Source of the DNA: an uncultured Lentisphaerota bacterium
GTDB taxonomy: Bacteria > Verrucomicrobiota > Kiritimatiellia > CAIQIC01
Length of the DNA: 64,000 bases
Direction of reading: 5' to 3'
Assembly: GCA_903912445.1 (NCBI GenBank)
Contig: CAIWHP010000094.1
Location: 85,353-149,352 of the forward strand
Shown: positions 33,543-42,009 of the stretch, one piece after another
How the letters are laid out: each line of letters begins with the position of its first letter
Position numbering within the stretch: position 1 is the stretch's first letter
Position numbers and translations under genes: made by a program
Notes under the pieces: model-generated
Databases searched by the model: none
The model's input: only the letters and a program-made list of their open reading frames with translations
Told to the model about the DNA's origin: nothing

Positions 33543-33988
33543 TGGGCCGCGTCCTCGGCCTCGACTTCGGCAGCAAGCGGCTCGGCTTTGCGCTGAGCGA
33601 CCCCACCGGCATGCTGGCCACGCCGCACTCCGTCGAGACGCTGGCCGACGCGAACCAGGCGCTCAACGTCATCGAGCGCAAGTGCAAGGAGACCGGCGCG
33701 GTCAAGCTGGTCATCGGCCTGCCCAAGAACATGAACGGCACGCTCGGCCCGGCTGCCGAAGGCGTCCTGAAGCTCAAGGAACAGCTGGAGCAGCGCCTGA
33801 CGATTCCAGTGGAAACCTGGGACGAGCGCCTGAGCACCGTCAGCGCGCACATCGCCATGCGCGAGTCCGACCTCTCGCGCGACCGGCGCAAGCAGATCGT
33901 GGACAAGCTCGCCGCGCAGATTTTCCTCCAGAGCTATCTTGATGCGCACGCGGCGCCCATGGATGATGGGGAAATGGAAAACGGTTGA
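33542..33988 (+). CDS. ruvX: Putative pre-16S rRNA nuclease RuvX/YqgF
   Basis: This 148-residue RNase H-fold protein has the family start GRVLGLDFGSKRLGFALSD, the VIGLPKNMNG motif, and ETWDERLSTV followed by the late Asp helix ending KQIVDKLAAQIFLQSYLD. RuvX/YqgF is needed for 16S rRNA 5' end maturation in the cytoplasm. The ATG overlaps the manC stop by one base. The C-terminal dozen residues (PMDDGEMENG) are acidic and poorly conserved in the family. Confidence 0.92.
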   Translation: MGRVLGLDFGSKRLGFALSDPTGMLATPHSVETLADANQALNVIERKCKETGAVKLVIGLPKNMNGTLGPAAEGVLKLKEQLEQRLTIPVETWDERLSTVSAHIAMRESDLSRDRRKQIVDKLAAQIFLQSYLDAHAAPMDDGEMENG

Positions 33989-33994
33989 TGGCCG

Positions 33995-34870
33995 ATGAAG
34001 AAGAAAAATCCCGCCGTACATGCTCCATGCTCCAGCCACCATTCACCATCCGCCCTGGCTGCTTCACCATGCACCACTAACCATTCTCCCTCCTCCTTTT
34101 CTTCTTCCTGCCGCTACCGCATGGTCGTGGCCTACGACGGCGGCGCATATGCCGGGTGGCAGGTGCAGCCGGGGGCGGTGACGGTCCAGGGGGCGATGGA
34201 GGCGGCGCTGAAGCAGGTCACCGGCGAAACCACGCGCGTGCAGTGCAGCGGCCGCACCGATGCCGGGGTGCATGCCCTCGGGCAGGTGGCGCATTTCGAC
34301 CTCTCGAAGCAGTACGCGCCCGACAAGCTCCAGCTCAGCCTCAACGCCGTGCTGCCGCAGGATGTCCGCGTGCTCGCGCTCAAGCGCGCGCGGCCCGACT
34401 TCCACGCCCGCTTCAGTCCGAAGGGCAAGGAGTACAGCTACTTCATCTGGAACCACCCGGTGCTGCCGCCGCATCTGCGGCACTACCATTATCTCGTCCG
34501 CAAGCCGCTCGACCTCGCCGCCATGCGCCGCGCCGCCGCGCTGCTTGTGGGCCAGCAGGATTTTGCCTCGTTCTCCGCCAATCCCAACCGCGAAATCAGC
34601 GGCACCGTCCGGCACCTCACCGGGCTCGCCGTCACGCGCCGCGGCCCCGAAATCGTCATCCGGGCCCGTGGCGACGGCTTCCTCTACAAGATGGTGCGCA
34701 GCCTGGCCGGTTTTTTGATCCGCGTCGGCGCGGGCGATCTCCCGCCGGAATCCGCGCGCACGATCCTCGCCGCCAAGCTCCGCACCGCCACCGTCCCCAC
34801 CGCCCCGCCGCAGGGCCTGTTCCTCTGGAAGGTGTTCTACGGCGGGCGCAGGCCGCTGCTACAGAGTTGA
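33995..34870 (+). CDS. truA: tRNA pseudouridine synthase A with repeat-derived N-terminal extension
   Basis: TruA isomerises U38-40 in the anticodon arm of tRNAs. The core begins RYRMVVAYDGGAYAGWQVQP and contains the catalytic Asp in CSGRTDAGVHALGQVAHF (D89 with this start), then SFSANPNREISGTVR and GDGFLYKMVRSLAGFLI. The first 39 residues (His/Ser/Pro-rich, MKKKNPAVHAPCSSHHSPSA and on) are encoded by a run of CCATGCTCCA and CACCATTCACCAT words, and look like a repeat inserted before the normal start. Starting at the Met of RMVVAYDG (34121) would remove them but cuts slightly into the usual first strand. The true start needs checking. Confidence 0.9.
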   Translation: MKKKNPAVHAPCSSHHSPSALAASPCTTNHSPSSFSSSCRYRMVVAYDGGAYAGWQVQPGAVTVQGAMEAALKQVTGETTRVQCSGRTDAGVHALGQVAHFDLSKQYAPDKLQLSLNAVLPQDVRVLALKRARPDFHARFSPKGKEYSYFIWNHPVLPPHLRHYHYLVRKPLDLAAMRRAAALLVGQQDFASFSANPNREISGTVRHLTGLAVTRRGPEIVIRARGDGFLYKMVRSLAGFLIRVGAGDLPPESARTILAAKLRTATVPTAPPQGLFLWKVFYGGRRPLLQS

Positions 34871-34887
34871 TGCGTGTGGGAGTGAGT

Positions 34888-34916
34888 TCCCGGCTGGGTT
34901 CAATACCTGGCCGGGA
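34888..34916. other. Hairpin between convergent genes
   Basis: TCCCGGC (34888-34894) and GCCGGGA (34910-34916) form a stem with a 15-base loop, and outer GGGAG/CTCCC arms extend it. It lies between truA and the opposing membrane-protein gene. No U tract follows, so a terminator role is uncertain. Confidence 0.4.
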
Positions 34917-35064
34917 CAAGCCTCCTCCCGCGGATGTGTATTGCGTGTTGCGGTGGGTCTCGCGGGGCTGGCAAGCACCGCCCACAAAAAGCAAAAATAA
35001 TTTTCGAGGTGCGGTTCGCGAGGATGAGGGCGCCGACGAGAACGAGGACGATTTTCGCGCCGCG

Positions 35065-35880
35065 TCAGCCCTTCCCGCCGGCGAGCAGGAGGCGTTGATG
35101 GAAGGCTTCCAGCAGGTCGCGGAACGCCTCGGGCTGGATGCTGACATCGCCGGTGAACGGATATTGCAGCGAGAGCACCACCAGCAGACTCAGGAGCACG
35201 ATCAGCATGATGGACATGGTGATACACACCTGGATCCAGCGATGCTTGTTGGCGAGCAGGAGGGTGTACCCGACGGTCGGCGCCGCGCCGACGAGCAGGA
35301 CAAGCCACAGGATGGGGTTGATTTCCGTCCGGCTATGGAGCAGCCGCAGGCGGCGGTTCGCGCTCAGCTGGTTGATGTCGCTGAGCACTTCGGCCAGATA
35401 GCCCTCCTGGATTTTTGTCTCGGGATGGAGGACGTAGGTGCGGTCCCAGAGCTGCTCATAAATCGCGGCGGTCTTGGGGCTGGCTTTGCCGCGCGCGGCC
35501 ATCTCGGGCCACTCGTCGTCCGCCACCGACTGCGCGTAGGCGAGCAGGTTGCTGTGGATGCCGTCCCGGTCGGCGGCGGGGAACACCTTGATGTCGCGCC
35601 ACAGTTCGCTCAGCACGGTCGTCTCGTGCATCACGATCCGCTCCGTCTCGGCGAAGCGCTCCCACGCGACGATGATCGTGAACGCGAGCAGCACGCCATA
35701 GATCAGGCCGAACACCGCGTAGGTGAACCCCACCAGCTCGTTGTTTTCCTTGAACGCCGGATAGGGCGCGTAGCGGCGCACCAAGGCGACCAGGCCCCAC
35801 GCCGCCGCCAGGCTGAACACGCACAGCCCCACCACCAGCAGCCAGAGCGGCCACTGCGCCACGGTATGCATCCAATTCAT
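35065..35880 (-). CDS. DUF4239 (bestrophin-like domain) membrane protein
   Basis: The 271-residue protein has two N-terminal membrane segments (about residues 10-30 and 52-72), a soluble helical middle, and two C-terminal membrane segments (about residues 190-210 and 218-240). GFTYAVFGLIYGVLLAFTIIVAWE with the following ETERIVMHE matches the DUF4239 family, which is similar to bestrophin channels in layout. Its function is unknown. The ATG at 35880 has a GGGAG site four bases upstream. It diverges from the next gene. Confidence 0.7.
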   Translation of the reverse strand: MNWMHTVAQWPLWLLVVGLCVFSLAAAWGLVALVRRYAPYPAFKENNELVGFTYAVFGLIYGVLLAFTIIVAWERFAETERIVMHETTVLSELWRDIKVFPAADRDGIHSNLLAYAQSVADDEWPEMAARGKASPKTAAIYEQLWDRTYVLHPETKIQEGYLAEVLSDINQLSANRRLRLLHSRTEINPILWLVLLVGAAPTVGYTLLLANKHRWIQVCITMSIMLIVLLSLLVVLSLQYPFTGDVSIQPEAFRDLLEAFHQRLLLAGGKG

Positions 35881-35963
35881 GTTGCTTGCTCCCGAGGCAG
35901 TCCTTTAGCACAGCCCGCCGCGCCTTGCAAACCCGGCGGCGTTCCGTATCATGACCGCCGCGC

Positions 35964-36623
35964 ATGTACAAACTGCTCGCCATCCTGCGCCGCCTGCAGC
36001 CCGCCGACTACGCGCTCGACCTGCTGGCCTTTGCAGGCACCGTGGCGCTGGCCATCGGGTTCCGCTGGCAGGCGCGCGACCTGATCTGGAGCCTCTGGAT
36101 CTCCAGCTTGAGCTTTGGCTTCGTCTGGATGCTCACGGCCTACCTCTGCGCCCTGGTGTGCGTGCCTGGCAAAGCGAAACTGGCTGCGGCCGTGGGCGGA
36201 CTCTTCTTGATGGCCTTCTTCACGTTTCACTTCGGCATGTTCCACTTTGTGCATGGTGCCTTTCTCATCGAGTTCTTCCCGCTGAATCCCGAAAAAAGCG
36301 GCGGCATGCCCAGCCTCCTCACCCTGGCCAGGCCGGCCCTGGCGGCCTACTGGCCCTTTGTCCTGATGACCCTTGTCTCTCGCGCTCGCGACCTTCCCTG
36401 GCGTCAGTTGCCGGGTGACCAAGGGAAAGGCCTCTTTCAGCCGTACCTCAACGTCATCCGCATGCACCTCCTGATTTTCGTCTTTGCCGGGCTGCAGTTG
36501 GCCCACCTGTCCAACCTGGCCCTGTTTCCCATCCTGCTGTTTTATTTCTTCCCGTGGCGCATCTTCAACCGCGAGCGCCAGGCCCTCGCCGCCGAGCAGG
36601 CCCGCGCGACGCAAAAGAGCTGA
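35964..36623 (+). CDS. DUF6498-like integral membrane protein
   Basis: The 219-residue protein has five or six hydrophobic helices. Conserved-looking segments are DLIWSLWISSLSFGF, FTFHFGMFHFVHGAFL and IRMHLLIFVFAG, which fit the DUF6498 family as I remember it. No catalytic motif is obvious, although two His-rich helices could bind a metal. Its start lies 84 bases from the divergent DUF4239 gene. The three palindromes at 36632-36705 start nine bases after its stop. Confidence 0.55.
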   Translation: MYKLLAILRRLQPADYALDLLAFAGTVALAIGFRWQARDLIWSLWISSLSFGFVWMLTAYLCALVCVPGKAKLAAAVGGLFLMAFFTFHFGMFHFVHGAFLIEFFPLNPEKSGGMPSLLTLARPALAAYWPFVLMTLVSRARDLPWRQLPGDQGKGLFQPYLNVIRMHLLIFVFAGLQLAHLSNLALFPILLFYFFPWRIFNRERQALAAEQARATQKS

Positions 36624-36631
36624 CGCGTTTT

Positions 36632-36705
36632 CCAGACATTGGAAACCGGAACCCCGGCTTTGTCCAAAGCTTGGAAAAACTCACGCTCCTTTTTCCAAGG
36701 GCTGG
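36632..36705. repeat. Phased palindrome triplet, copy 5
   Basis: The cores are CCAGACATTGG (36632-36642), CCAAAGCTTGG (36664-36674) and CCAAGGGCTGG (36695-36705). Centres are 32 and 31 bp apart. This is the only triplet and the only copy that clearly follows, rather than precedes, its nearest intact gene. Confidence 0.9.
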
Positions 36706-36797
36706 AAATAACCGCGTTGCAAAGGTTGGATCTTGCGCCACGCATGGGGCGGGGCGAGTGATGACGGAGCATTTCGACAGAACCATTGACGGCAGAA

Positions 36798-36947
36798 TCA
36801 TAAGAAGCAGGAATACCTAAGCCAGCCGGGCGGTTAGCCTCTTCAGTATCAAGTCGCGATGCTTCTCAACTTGAAATGATTCTGCCGTTTCTTCTGTCCA
36901 CCACGAAAGCGCTGCGAAGTTGATATCGTGGTTAGGCGCGTGTGTTT
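36798..36947 (-). pseudogene. Possible C-terminal remnant of an unidentified gene
   Basis: The minus-strand frame ending at the TGA at 36800-36798 reads ...NHDINFAALSWWTEETAES followed by FQVEKHRDLILKRLTARLRY and four more residues. This looks like real protein (Trp-Trp, amphipathic Lys/Arg helix) with no start in range. The frame runs upstream only into the hairpin beside the PQQ gene. The local GC is lower than in the neighbours. Inverted copies of ACGGCAGAATCAT lie at 36789-36801 and 36876-36888 and may mark a deletion or insertion. I do not recognise the family. Confidence 0.3.
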
Positions 36948-36948
36948 G

Positions 36949-36983
36949 GCGGATGCCGGAGCGCACCGCTGCGGTATCCGCCA
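36949..36983. repeat. GC-rich stem-loop directly after the PQQ-repeat gene
   Basis: GGCGGAT...ATCCGCC arms with an inner CCG/CGG and AGC/GCT pairing form one imperfect stem. It starts three bases past the stop codon of the minus-strand gene. No U tract follows, so it may protect the mRNA end rather than terminate. Confidence 0.5.
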
Positions 36984-36985
36984 GG

Positions 36986-38416
36986 TCACTTCGCCGGGGT
37001 TTTCGCGAGGGCGTAGAGGCGCTTCATCGTGGCGACGAAGACGGTGCCGTTGGCGGCGGTGGCGGTGCCGTTGATCGCGCCTTCGAGCTTCGCGGTGCAG
37101 AGCACGCGCTTCTCGCGGCCCGCGGCCAGGATCACCAGTTCGCCCTTGCGCGTCCCGACGTACACCTTGCCGTCGGCGACCAGCGGCGAGGTCCAGATTT
37201 CCGCGCCGGTATCATGCTTCCAGACGGGCTGGCCGGTCTCCGCGTCCACGCAGTGGATGTAGTGGCCGACGTCGGTGGCATAGACGAGGCCGTCGGCGAC
37301 CGCGGGGGTTGCGCAGGTGTGGCGCTCGAGCGGATAGGTCCAGCGCGTCGCGGTTTTCGTCACATCGCCCGTGCCGGTGACGTCCAAACACTTGAGCCAC
37401 GCCTCGCGTTTGCCCCACCACATGTCGCCACCGCCGGCCACATAGAGCCGGTGGTTGTGGAAGACCGGCATGCCATAGACGTTCACCGGGCTTTCCTTGC
37501 GGTTCCCGAGATAGCTGTGGATGTTTTCTTTCGGCGCGGCGGGATCGCAATCGAACTGCCAGACCTTTTTCAACGTGGCGACCTCCGTACCCCCGCTGGC
37601 CGCGGCTTCGAAGGAGTAAATGACGCCGTTGCCCCCGCAGAAGAAAATCAGCGGCCGGCCGTTGACCACGCCGGAACACGGCGAGGACCAGGTGCAGTGA
37701 AAGATGATCGGGCCGATGTGCTCATCATCGCGCGCGACGAGGCGGCCGGTGGTCGCCTCCACGGCGATCAGACTCGGTGCGTCCGGGCTGGCGATGCCGC
37801 GGTGGGTGTCGTCCACGCCGTTGGAGGTGTTCACATAGAGGATACCATCGACAAGCAGCGGCGAGGCGTGGGCGCTGTCGTGCTGGCGGACGCCGCATTG
37901 CTGGAGGAGGTCGAAGCGCCAGCGCGCGTCGCTCTCCCGCGCCGTCAGCGCGCCATTGGCCGGGCCGTGCGGAGCGAGGTTCCAGAGCTCGCCGCGGTTG
38001 CTGACGATGAACACGCGGCCGCCGGCGACCGTCGCCGGCGAGCAAAGGCCGACGTTCGTCCAGTCCCAATAGACGCTGTTGGTCAGCTTGAGGCAGGCGA
38101 GCTGCCAGCGGAACGCGCCGGTCTGCTCGTCGAGGCACAGCAGCACGCCGCGGTCGCCGATGACGGCGGGGTCGTGCGGGGTGGCATTGTTCGCGCCGAT
38201 ATACACGTGGCCGCCGGCGACAATCGGCGTGGCGAAACACTGCGTGCCGAGGCTCGCGCTCCACTTGATGTTGACGCCGTTGGTGGGGTCGATCCGGTCG
38301 GGGAGGTTGGTTTCGGCGGAAACCATGTTGCGCGTTTGCGGCGCGCCCCACTGCGGCTGATCCGCCGCGTACGCCAGCGCGCCCAGTGCCAACACCATCC
38401 CAGCGATTCGTTTCAT
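36986..38416 (-). CDS. Exported PQQ-type beta-propeller protein
   Basis: The 476-residue protein has a signal peptide (MKRIAGMVLALGALAYA) and repeated propeller blades of the PQQ/BamB kind: ATPIVAGGHVYIGAN, SPATVAGGRVFIVSNRGELW, SPLLVDGILYVNTSNG, ATPAVADGLVYATDVGHYIHCVD and TSPLVADGKVYVGTRKGEL. No catalytic dehydrogenase residues are evident, so a scaffold or ligand-binding role is more likely. Such proteins are very common in Planctomycetes and Verrucomicrobia. It is a single gene, with a hairpin after its stop. Confidence 0.8.
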   Translation of the reverse strand: MKRIAGMVLALGALAYAADQPQWGAPQTRNMVSAETNLPDRIDPTNGVNIKWSASLGTQCFATPIVAGGHVYIGANNATPHDPAVIGDRGVLLCLDEQTGAFRWQLACLKLTNSVYWDWTNVGLCSPATVAGGRVFIVSNRGELWNLAPHGPANGALTARESDARWRFDLLQQCGVRQHDSAHASPLLVDGILYVNTSNGVDDTHRGIASPDAPSLIAVEATTGRLVARDDEHIGPIIFHCTWSSPCSGVVNGRPLIFFCGGNGVIYSFEAAASGGTEVATLKKVWQFDCDPAAPKENIHSYLGNRKESPVNVYGMPVFHNHRLYVAGGGDMWWGKREAWLKCLDVTGTGDVTKTATRWTYPLERHTCATPAVADGLVYATDVGHYIHCVDAETGQPVWKHDTGAEIWTSPLVADGKVYVGTRKGELVILAAGREKRVLCTAKLEGAINGTATAANGTVFVATMKRLYALAKTPAK

Positions 38417-38464
38417 CCGTATGGTTCCTGTCCCCCGGGCATCCGCCGGAGCACGCGTGTCATC

Positions 38465-38562
38465 ATGTCCCTTCGCGTGACGCTTGGCAAGGCTCCGGCG
38501 GCAACCGCGGCAGCCGGCCGCGCCTTCATCGCACAGTTGTGCAACTGTGCGATAAGGGACAT
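38465..38562. repeat. MITE-like inverted repeat with inner 24-base stem-loop
   Basis: Outer arms ATGTCCCTT (38465-38473) and AAGGGACAT (38554-38562) enclose an inner stem with TCGCACAGTT (38529-38538), loop GTGC and AACTGTGCGA (38543-38552). It lies in the upstream region of the PQQ-repeat gene. Confidence 0.55.
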
Positions 38563-38678
38563 CGCGCTCCCGGAAAATGAGTTTTGCGCCCCGCGGGAGG
38601 CGCGGCCACGGCCTGCCTCAGCGGCGGCCCGTGACGCGCCATTTCCCCGATAGGGCTGGTCCCGCTTCCACCGGGGCA

Positions 38679-40274
38679 TCACGAGGATGGAGAACGCCGG
38701 GCCAGCTTCTGCACCCAGCGGCCGTAGAGCCAGATCATCACGGCGGAGGCGACGCCGACGGCGGCGAAAATGTACCATGTCATGCCGACGTGGTGCGTGG
38801 CGTAGAGGAGCTGCGTGAGCTGCTCGGGATTTTCGCCGGTGACGGCGACGAGTTTCTTGAACGCCTCGCCGATGGGCAGCGCCTGCTCGGTGACCTGCGC
38901 GGGCGCGAGGCCGCTCTCGACCAGCAGCTGCCGCGCAAAAGTATCCTTCGACGAAAAGACGTCGTAGAGCGCAGGGCCGAGTTTGCCCTCGATCGTCCAC
39001 CCGAGCAGGATCGGCGCGTGCGCGAAGCCGATCCACATCGCCTTCTTGTCGAGCGGCGCGATGTTGCCGATGTACTCGCAGAACTTCGGGCTGGCGAGCA
39101 TCTCGCCGGCGCTGAAGATGACCATCGCGAGCACGGCGAGGCCGACGCTGTGGCTCGCGCCGAAGAGCGCGAGCGCGATGACGATGAGCACGGTGCCGAG
39201 GCACATGCTCGTGGTTGCGCGCAGCTTCGACCCGAAGTTGGCGAACAGGAAGCAGGTGAACATGATCATGCAGGCATTGATGTTGACGATGCCTTCGGGC
39301 TGGATGTTCTGGCCGTGCGCGTCCATGCCGAGCAGGAATTTCCAGACGGGATTGCTGGTGCCCTCCGGCCCGAACAGTTGCTGCACCATCGGCGCGGTGT
39401 TCACCCAGTCCTCGACGTATTTCGGCAGCACGTCCCACAGCATCGGGAACATCATCCACCAGAACACGAAGATCAGCAGATAGAGGAAAAGGTGCGGCTT
39501 CTTGAGCTCGGCCAGCGCCTCGGCGACCAGCGGGCGCTGCGGCTCGAGGCCGTCGCGGATGCGCTGCCGGCGCGCGAGGCGCTCCGCTTTGCCGGGCTCG
39601 CGGTAGGTCAGCAACAGCACGAAATTCAGGCAGATGATCGCGGCGTTCGTATAGAAGACCGCAGGCCAACCGAGGTGCGACCGGTTGTAGAGCGCGATCA
39701 GCGGGCCGATCCAGCCGCCGATGTTCACGGTCTGATAGAAGATGCCCCACGCCATCGAGCTGTTGCGGCGGTTCGTCGAGCGGATCAGCGTGCCTTGGAT
39801 GCCGGGCTTGAAAACCGCCGTGCCCGCAGCCAGGAACATCGCACCGGTGAAGAACCCCCAGTAGGTCGGCAGCCACGCCATCAGCAGATAGCCGAGCACC
39901 TTGATGGCCGTGGCCACGCCGATCGTCAGCTTGTAGCCGTAGCGATCGGAAAAGCCGCCGGTGAACACCGGGATGAGCGACTGCGTGAGGGTCCAGAACA
40001 GCAGCAGCGTGCCGAACGTCGTCATCGTCACGCCGAGGCCTTGCTCCGAGAGCGGCCGCGTCGCGTAGAGCGTGGCGACCGCGCGCACGCCGTAGTAGGC
40101 GAGCCGCTCGACCATCTCCATGCCGCCGACGATCCAGAAGACGCCGCCGAGGCTCATGATCGCCGCCCAGAGCCCGAGCTGCTTGACGTCGCCCAGCGTG
40201 GTCTCGTCGGCGGGCGGCGTGGTGGTATTGTCGCGGATGACCTGCGTCGGTTCGTTGTGCGGCGTGAGGCTCAC
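38679..40274 (-). CDS. POT/PTR-family (proton-dependent oligopeptide) transporter, MFS
   Basis: The 531-residue protein has 12 or more membrane segments. The N-terminal half shows GMEMVERLAYYGVRAVATLY, which fits the E-x-x-E/R-F-x-Y-Y-G element of the POT family, then GGFSDRYGYK between helices and the GxxxFKPGIQGTLIR segment. It probably imports small peptides with protons across the inner membrane. The start is the GTG at 40274, which overlaps the stop of the exonuclease gene by four bases; earlier in-frame starts lie inside that gene. Confidence 0.8.
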   Translation of the reverse strand: MSLTPHNEPTQVIRDNTTTPPADETTLGDVKQLGLWAAIMSLGGVFWIVGGMEMVERLAYYGVRAVATLYATRPLSEQGLGVTMTTFGTLLLFWTLTQSLIPVFTGGFSDRYGYKLTIGVATAIKVLGYLLMAWLPTYWGFFTGAMFLAAGTAVFKPGIQGTLIRSTNRRNSSMAWGIFYQTVNIGGWIGPLIALYNRSHLGWPAVFYTNAAIICLNFVLLLTYREPGKAERLARRQRIRDGLEPQRPLVAEALAELKKPHLFLYLLIFVFWWMMFPMLWDVLPKYVEDWVNTAPMVQQLFGPEGTSNPVWKFLLGMDAHGQNIQPEGIVNINACMIMFTCFLFANFGSKLRATTSMCLGTVLIVIALALFGASHSVGLAVLAMVIFSAGEMLASPKFCEYIGNIAPLDKKAMWIGFAHAPILLGWTIEGKLGPALYDVFSSKDTFARQLLVESGLAPAQVTEQALPIGEAFKKLVAVTGENPEQLTQLLYATHHVGMTWYIFAAVGVASAVMIWLYGRWVQKLARRSPSS

Positions 40275-40891
40275 GACGCGGCGGGCTCCTGCGCGAGGAG
40301 CCGCTCCAGGGCCAGAAAGATTTCGCGCGAGGCCCAGGCATCGGTCGCCGCATAGCGCAACTGCTGCTCGGTCAGCACGGGCCGTGCCCAGTTGGTGCAC
40401 TGCGCCTGCTTGGCCACGCGCAGCCCCAGCACGTGCGCTGCCAGCCCGCGCAGCCCGTTCGCCCGGATCCGCGCCTTGTCCGACAGCTTCGCCAGGTCCA
40501 CGAAGCCCGCCGGCTTGAACTCGTAGAGCTCGCGCAGCTTGCGCAGGTCGTGGTCGAGCCCGACGCCCGCCTTGAGGTGCGCGGGGCTGCCAAGCAGGTC
40601 GGCCAGCCCGTCGAGCGCGGGCAAAGCGTGCAATTGGACCAGCCAGACCGCCTGCGCGGTGGCGAGCTGGATCAGCGCCGGCGGGTAGGCTTCGCCCTTG
40701 CGGAACGCTGCGCGCGTCTCGGTATCGAAGCCCAGCACACGCTCGCGCTGCAGGTCCGCGAGCGCCTCCGCCAGCTGGGCCGGGGTATGGACCAGATGGA
40801 TCGGCCCCTCGTAGCGGCCCAGCGGCAGCGCCATGACCTGCTCGTGGGTCAGGTCCGGCTGGAATTCCGCCTTGGTGTCGCTAGGTTGCAT
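40271..40891 (-). CDS. RNase D-like 3'-5' exonuclease (DEDD family)
   Basis: The 206-residue protein is a single DEDDy exonuclease domain. Exo I is GFDTETRA, Exo II is the GVGLDHDLRKL segment and Exo III is RYAATDAWAS with the Tyr and Asp in the right spacing. It lacks the HRDC domain of full RNase D, so it is nearer the short exonuclease proteins that trim RNA or DNA ends. The ATG at 40891 was chosen because the longer start adds a poorly conserved basic stretch, but the ribosome site is weak. It is coupled to the POT gene by a GTGA overlap. Confidence 0.8.
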   Translation of the reverse strand: MQPSDTKAEFQPDLTHEQVMALPLGRYEGPIHLVHTPAQLAEALADLQRERVLGFDTETRAAFRKGEAYPPALIQLATAQAVWLVQLHALPALDGLADLLGSPAHLKAGVGLDHDLRKLRELYEFKPAGFVDLAKLSDKARIRANGLRGLAAHVLGLRVAKQAQCTNWARPVLTEQQLRYAATDAWASREIFLALERLLAQEPAAS

Positions 40892-41047
40892 GGCCCTTTG
40901 ATTACACACCCCGCCGCCGGATGCCAGCGGAAAAACCCGGCGCGCGGCGCGGAGCAACCGGACAAGCGCAAGCGGATGGATTGCATAGACGGCATGGACA
41001 GGGCGCTTCCAGCTCGTCCATACGACGTGCGAGGTGCGGGGCGGGCA

Positions 41048-41995
41048 TTATTTTCGCGCGGCGGCGGGGCGCGGGTCGTTTTTCTCGATCGCGCGGATGG
41101 CGTGCTGCACGGCCGCGCAGACAGAGGCGGGGGCGCGGACGCGCTCGAAACGGTCGTCGAGGCGGTCGGAGCCGCGCGGGCGTGTGGGCTCCGCGGTGAG
41201 CGCGACCTTGAGCGCGGGCAGGGCCGCGACGGCATTGGTGCCACGGCCCTGAAGAGCGTTGGCAGCGAGCTGGCGGATGATCGCGTGCTCGTCGGTGAGC
41301 CGCTCGATGACGGCGGGCAACAAAACGGCTTCGTCTTGGACCGGGAAACGTGCGGCGAGCACGGCTGCTGCGCGGACAGCGGGCTCGGTGTCGCGCGTCA
41401 GGGCGGCGAGCTGCGCCGCGTTGATGGGTTTGCAAAAATTTCCGGCCGACACGACAAGGCACGCATTGCGGCGCGTGTCGGCGTCGTGGCTGCGCATGGT
41501 CGAAGCGAGTTCCTGTTGGATCGCCTCTTGCGCGGGGGGCGAGGCCAGCCACGTCAGCGCAAACGCGGCCTCAAAGCCGAGGTCGCCTTCCGCCAAACGG
41601 ATCGGCTTTGCGAAGCTGGCCTCCAGCAGGGTGGGCAGCGCGTTCGTGTCGAGGATTTGCAGGGCGATGCGTGCGTGATACCGGCGGCTGCGGGCAGGTT
41701 CCCAAAACGGCCCGAATTCACCCAGCGCGCCTTCCGCCCATTTCAGCCACGCGGGGTCGGTGATCTGAAGCTCGGCAAGCAGATAGGGTAGGGCGTTGGT
41801 GCCGACCGCCTGCATGACGGGCTGGTAGTCGCGCGGATGTTCGCGCAGCCACTGGCCCAGACGGCGACCTTCATAGCCCGGCTCCAAGCGGCTGGGCGCA
41901 AACCGCATCCAGGCCGAAAGGCCCAGGCCTGCGAGCAGCAGCAACAACAGCCAGCAGAGACCGCGCCCAACGAGGAAAATTTTCCTGGCCGTCAT
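41048..41995 (-). CDS. Membrane-anchored HEAT-repeat protein
   Basis: The 315-residue protein has one N-terminal membrane segment (about residues 8-30). HEAT-type helical repeats follow (AALTRDTEPAVRAAAVLAARF, LPAVIERLTDEHAIIRQLAANAL and others). A YEGRRLGQWL element after the membrane segment is common in PVC proteins of this type. It starts 14 bases after the stop of a 40-residue lipoprotein gene, so the two are probably made together. No enzymatic motif is present, and I cannot name a partner. Confidence 0.7.
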   Translation of the reverse strand: MTARKIFLVGRGLCWLLLLLLAGLGLSAWMRFAPSRLEPGYEGRRLGQWLREHPRDYQPVMQAVGTNALPYLLAELQITDPAWLKWAEGALGEFGPFWEPARSRRYHARIALQILDTNALPTLLEASFAKPIRLAEGDLGFEAAFALTWLASPPAQEAIQQELASTMRSHDADTRRNACLVVSAGNFCKPINAAQLAALTRDTEPAVRAAAVLAARFPVQDEAVLLPAVIERLTDEHAIIRQLAANALQGRGTNAVAALPALKVALTAEPTRPRGSDRLDDRFERVRAPASVCAAVQHAIRAIEKNDPRPAAARK

Positions 41996-42009
41996 GGTTT
42001 ACTCGATAT

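Larger units (their letters stand above)
36624..36985. other. 362-base gap with palindrome triplet, gene remnant and hairpin
   Basis: The gap contains three phased palindromes (36632-36705), a possible C-terminal gene remnant on the minus strand (36798-36947) and an imperfect GC-rich stem-loop (36949-36983) right after the stop of the PQQ-repeat gene. Confidence 0.6.

Noticed and set aside
36900-36940. Integron attC-like site (GTTAGGC near a short inverted repeat)
   Set aside because: The partner core site RYYYAAC and the expected arm spacing are missing, and no integrase gene is present.
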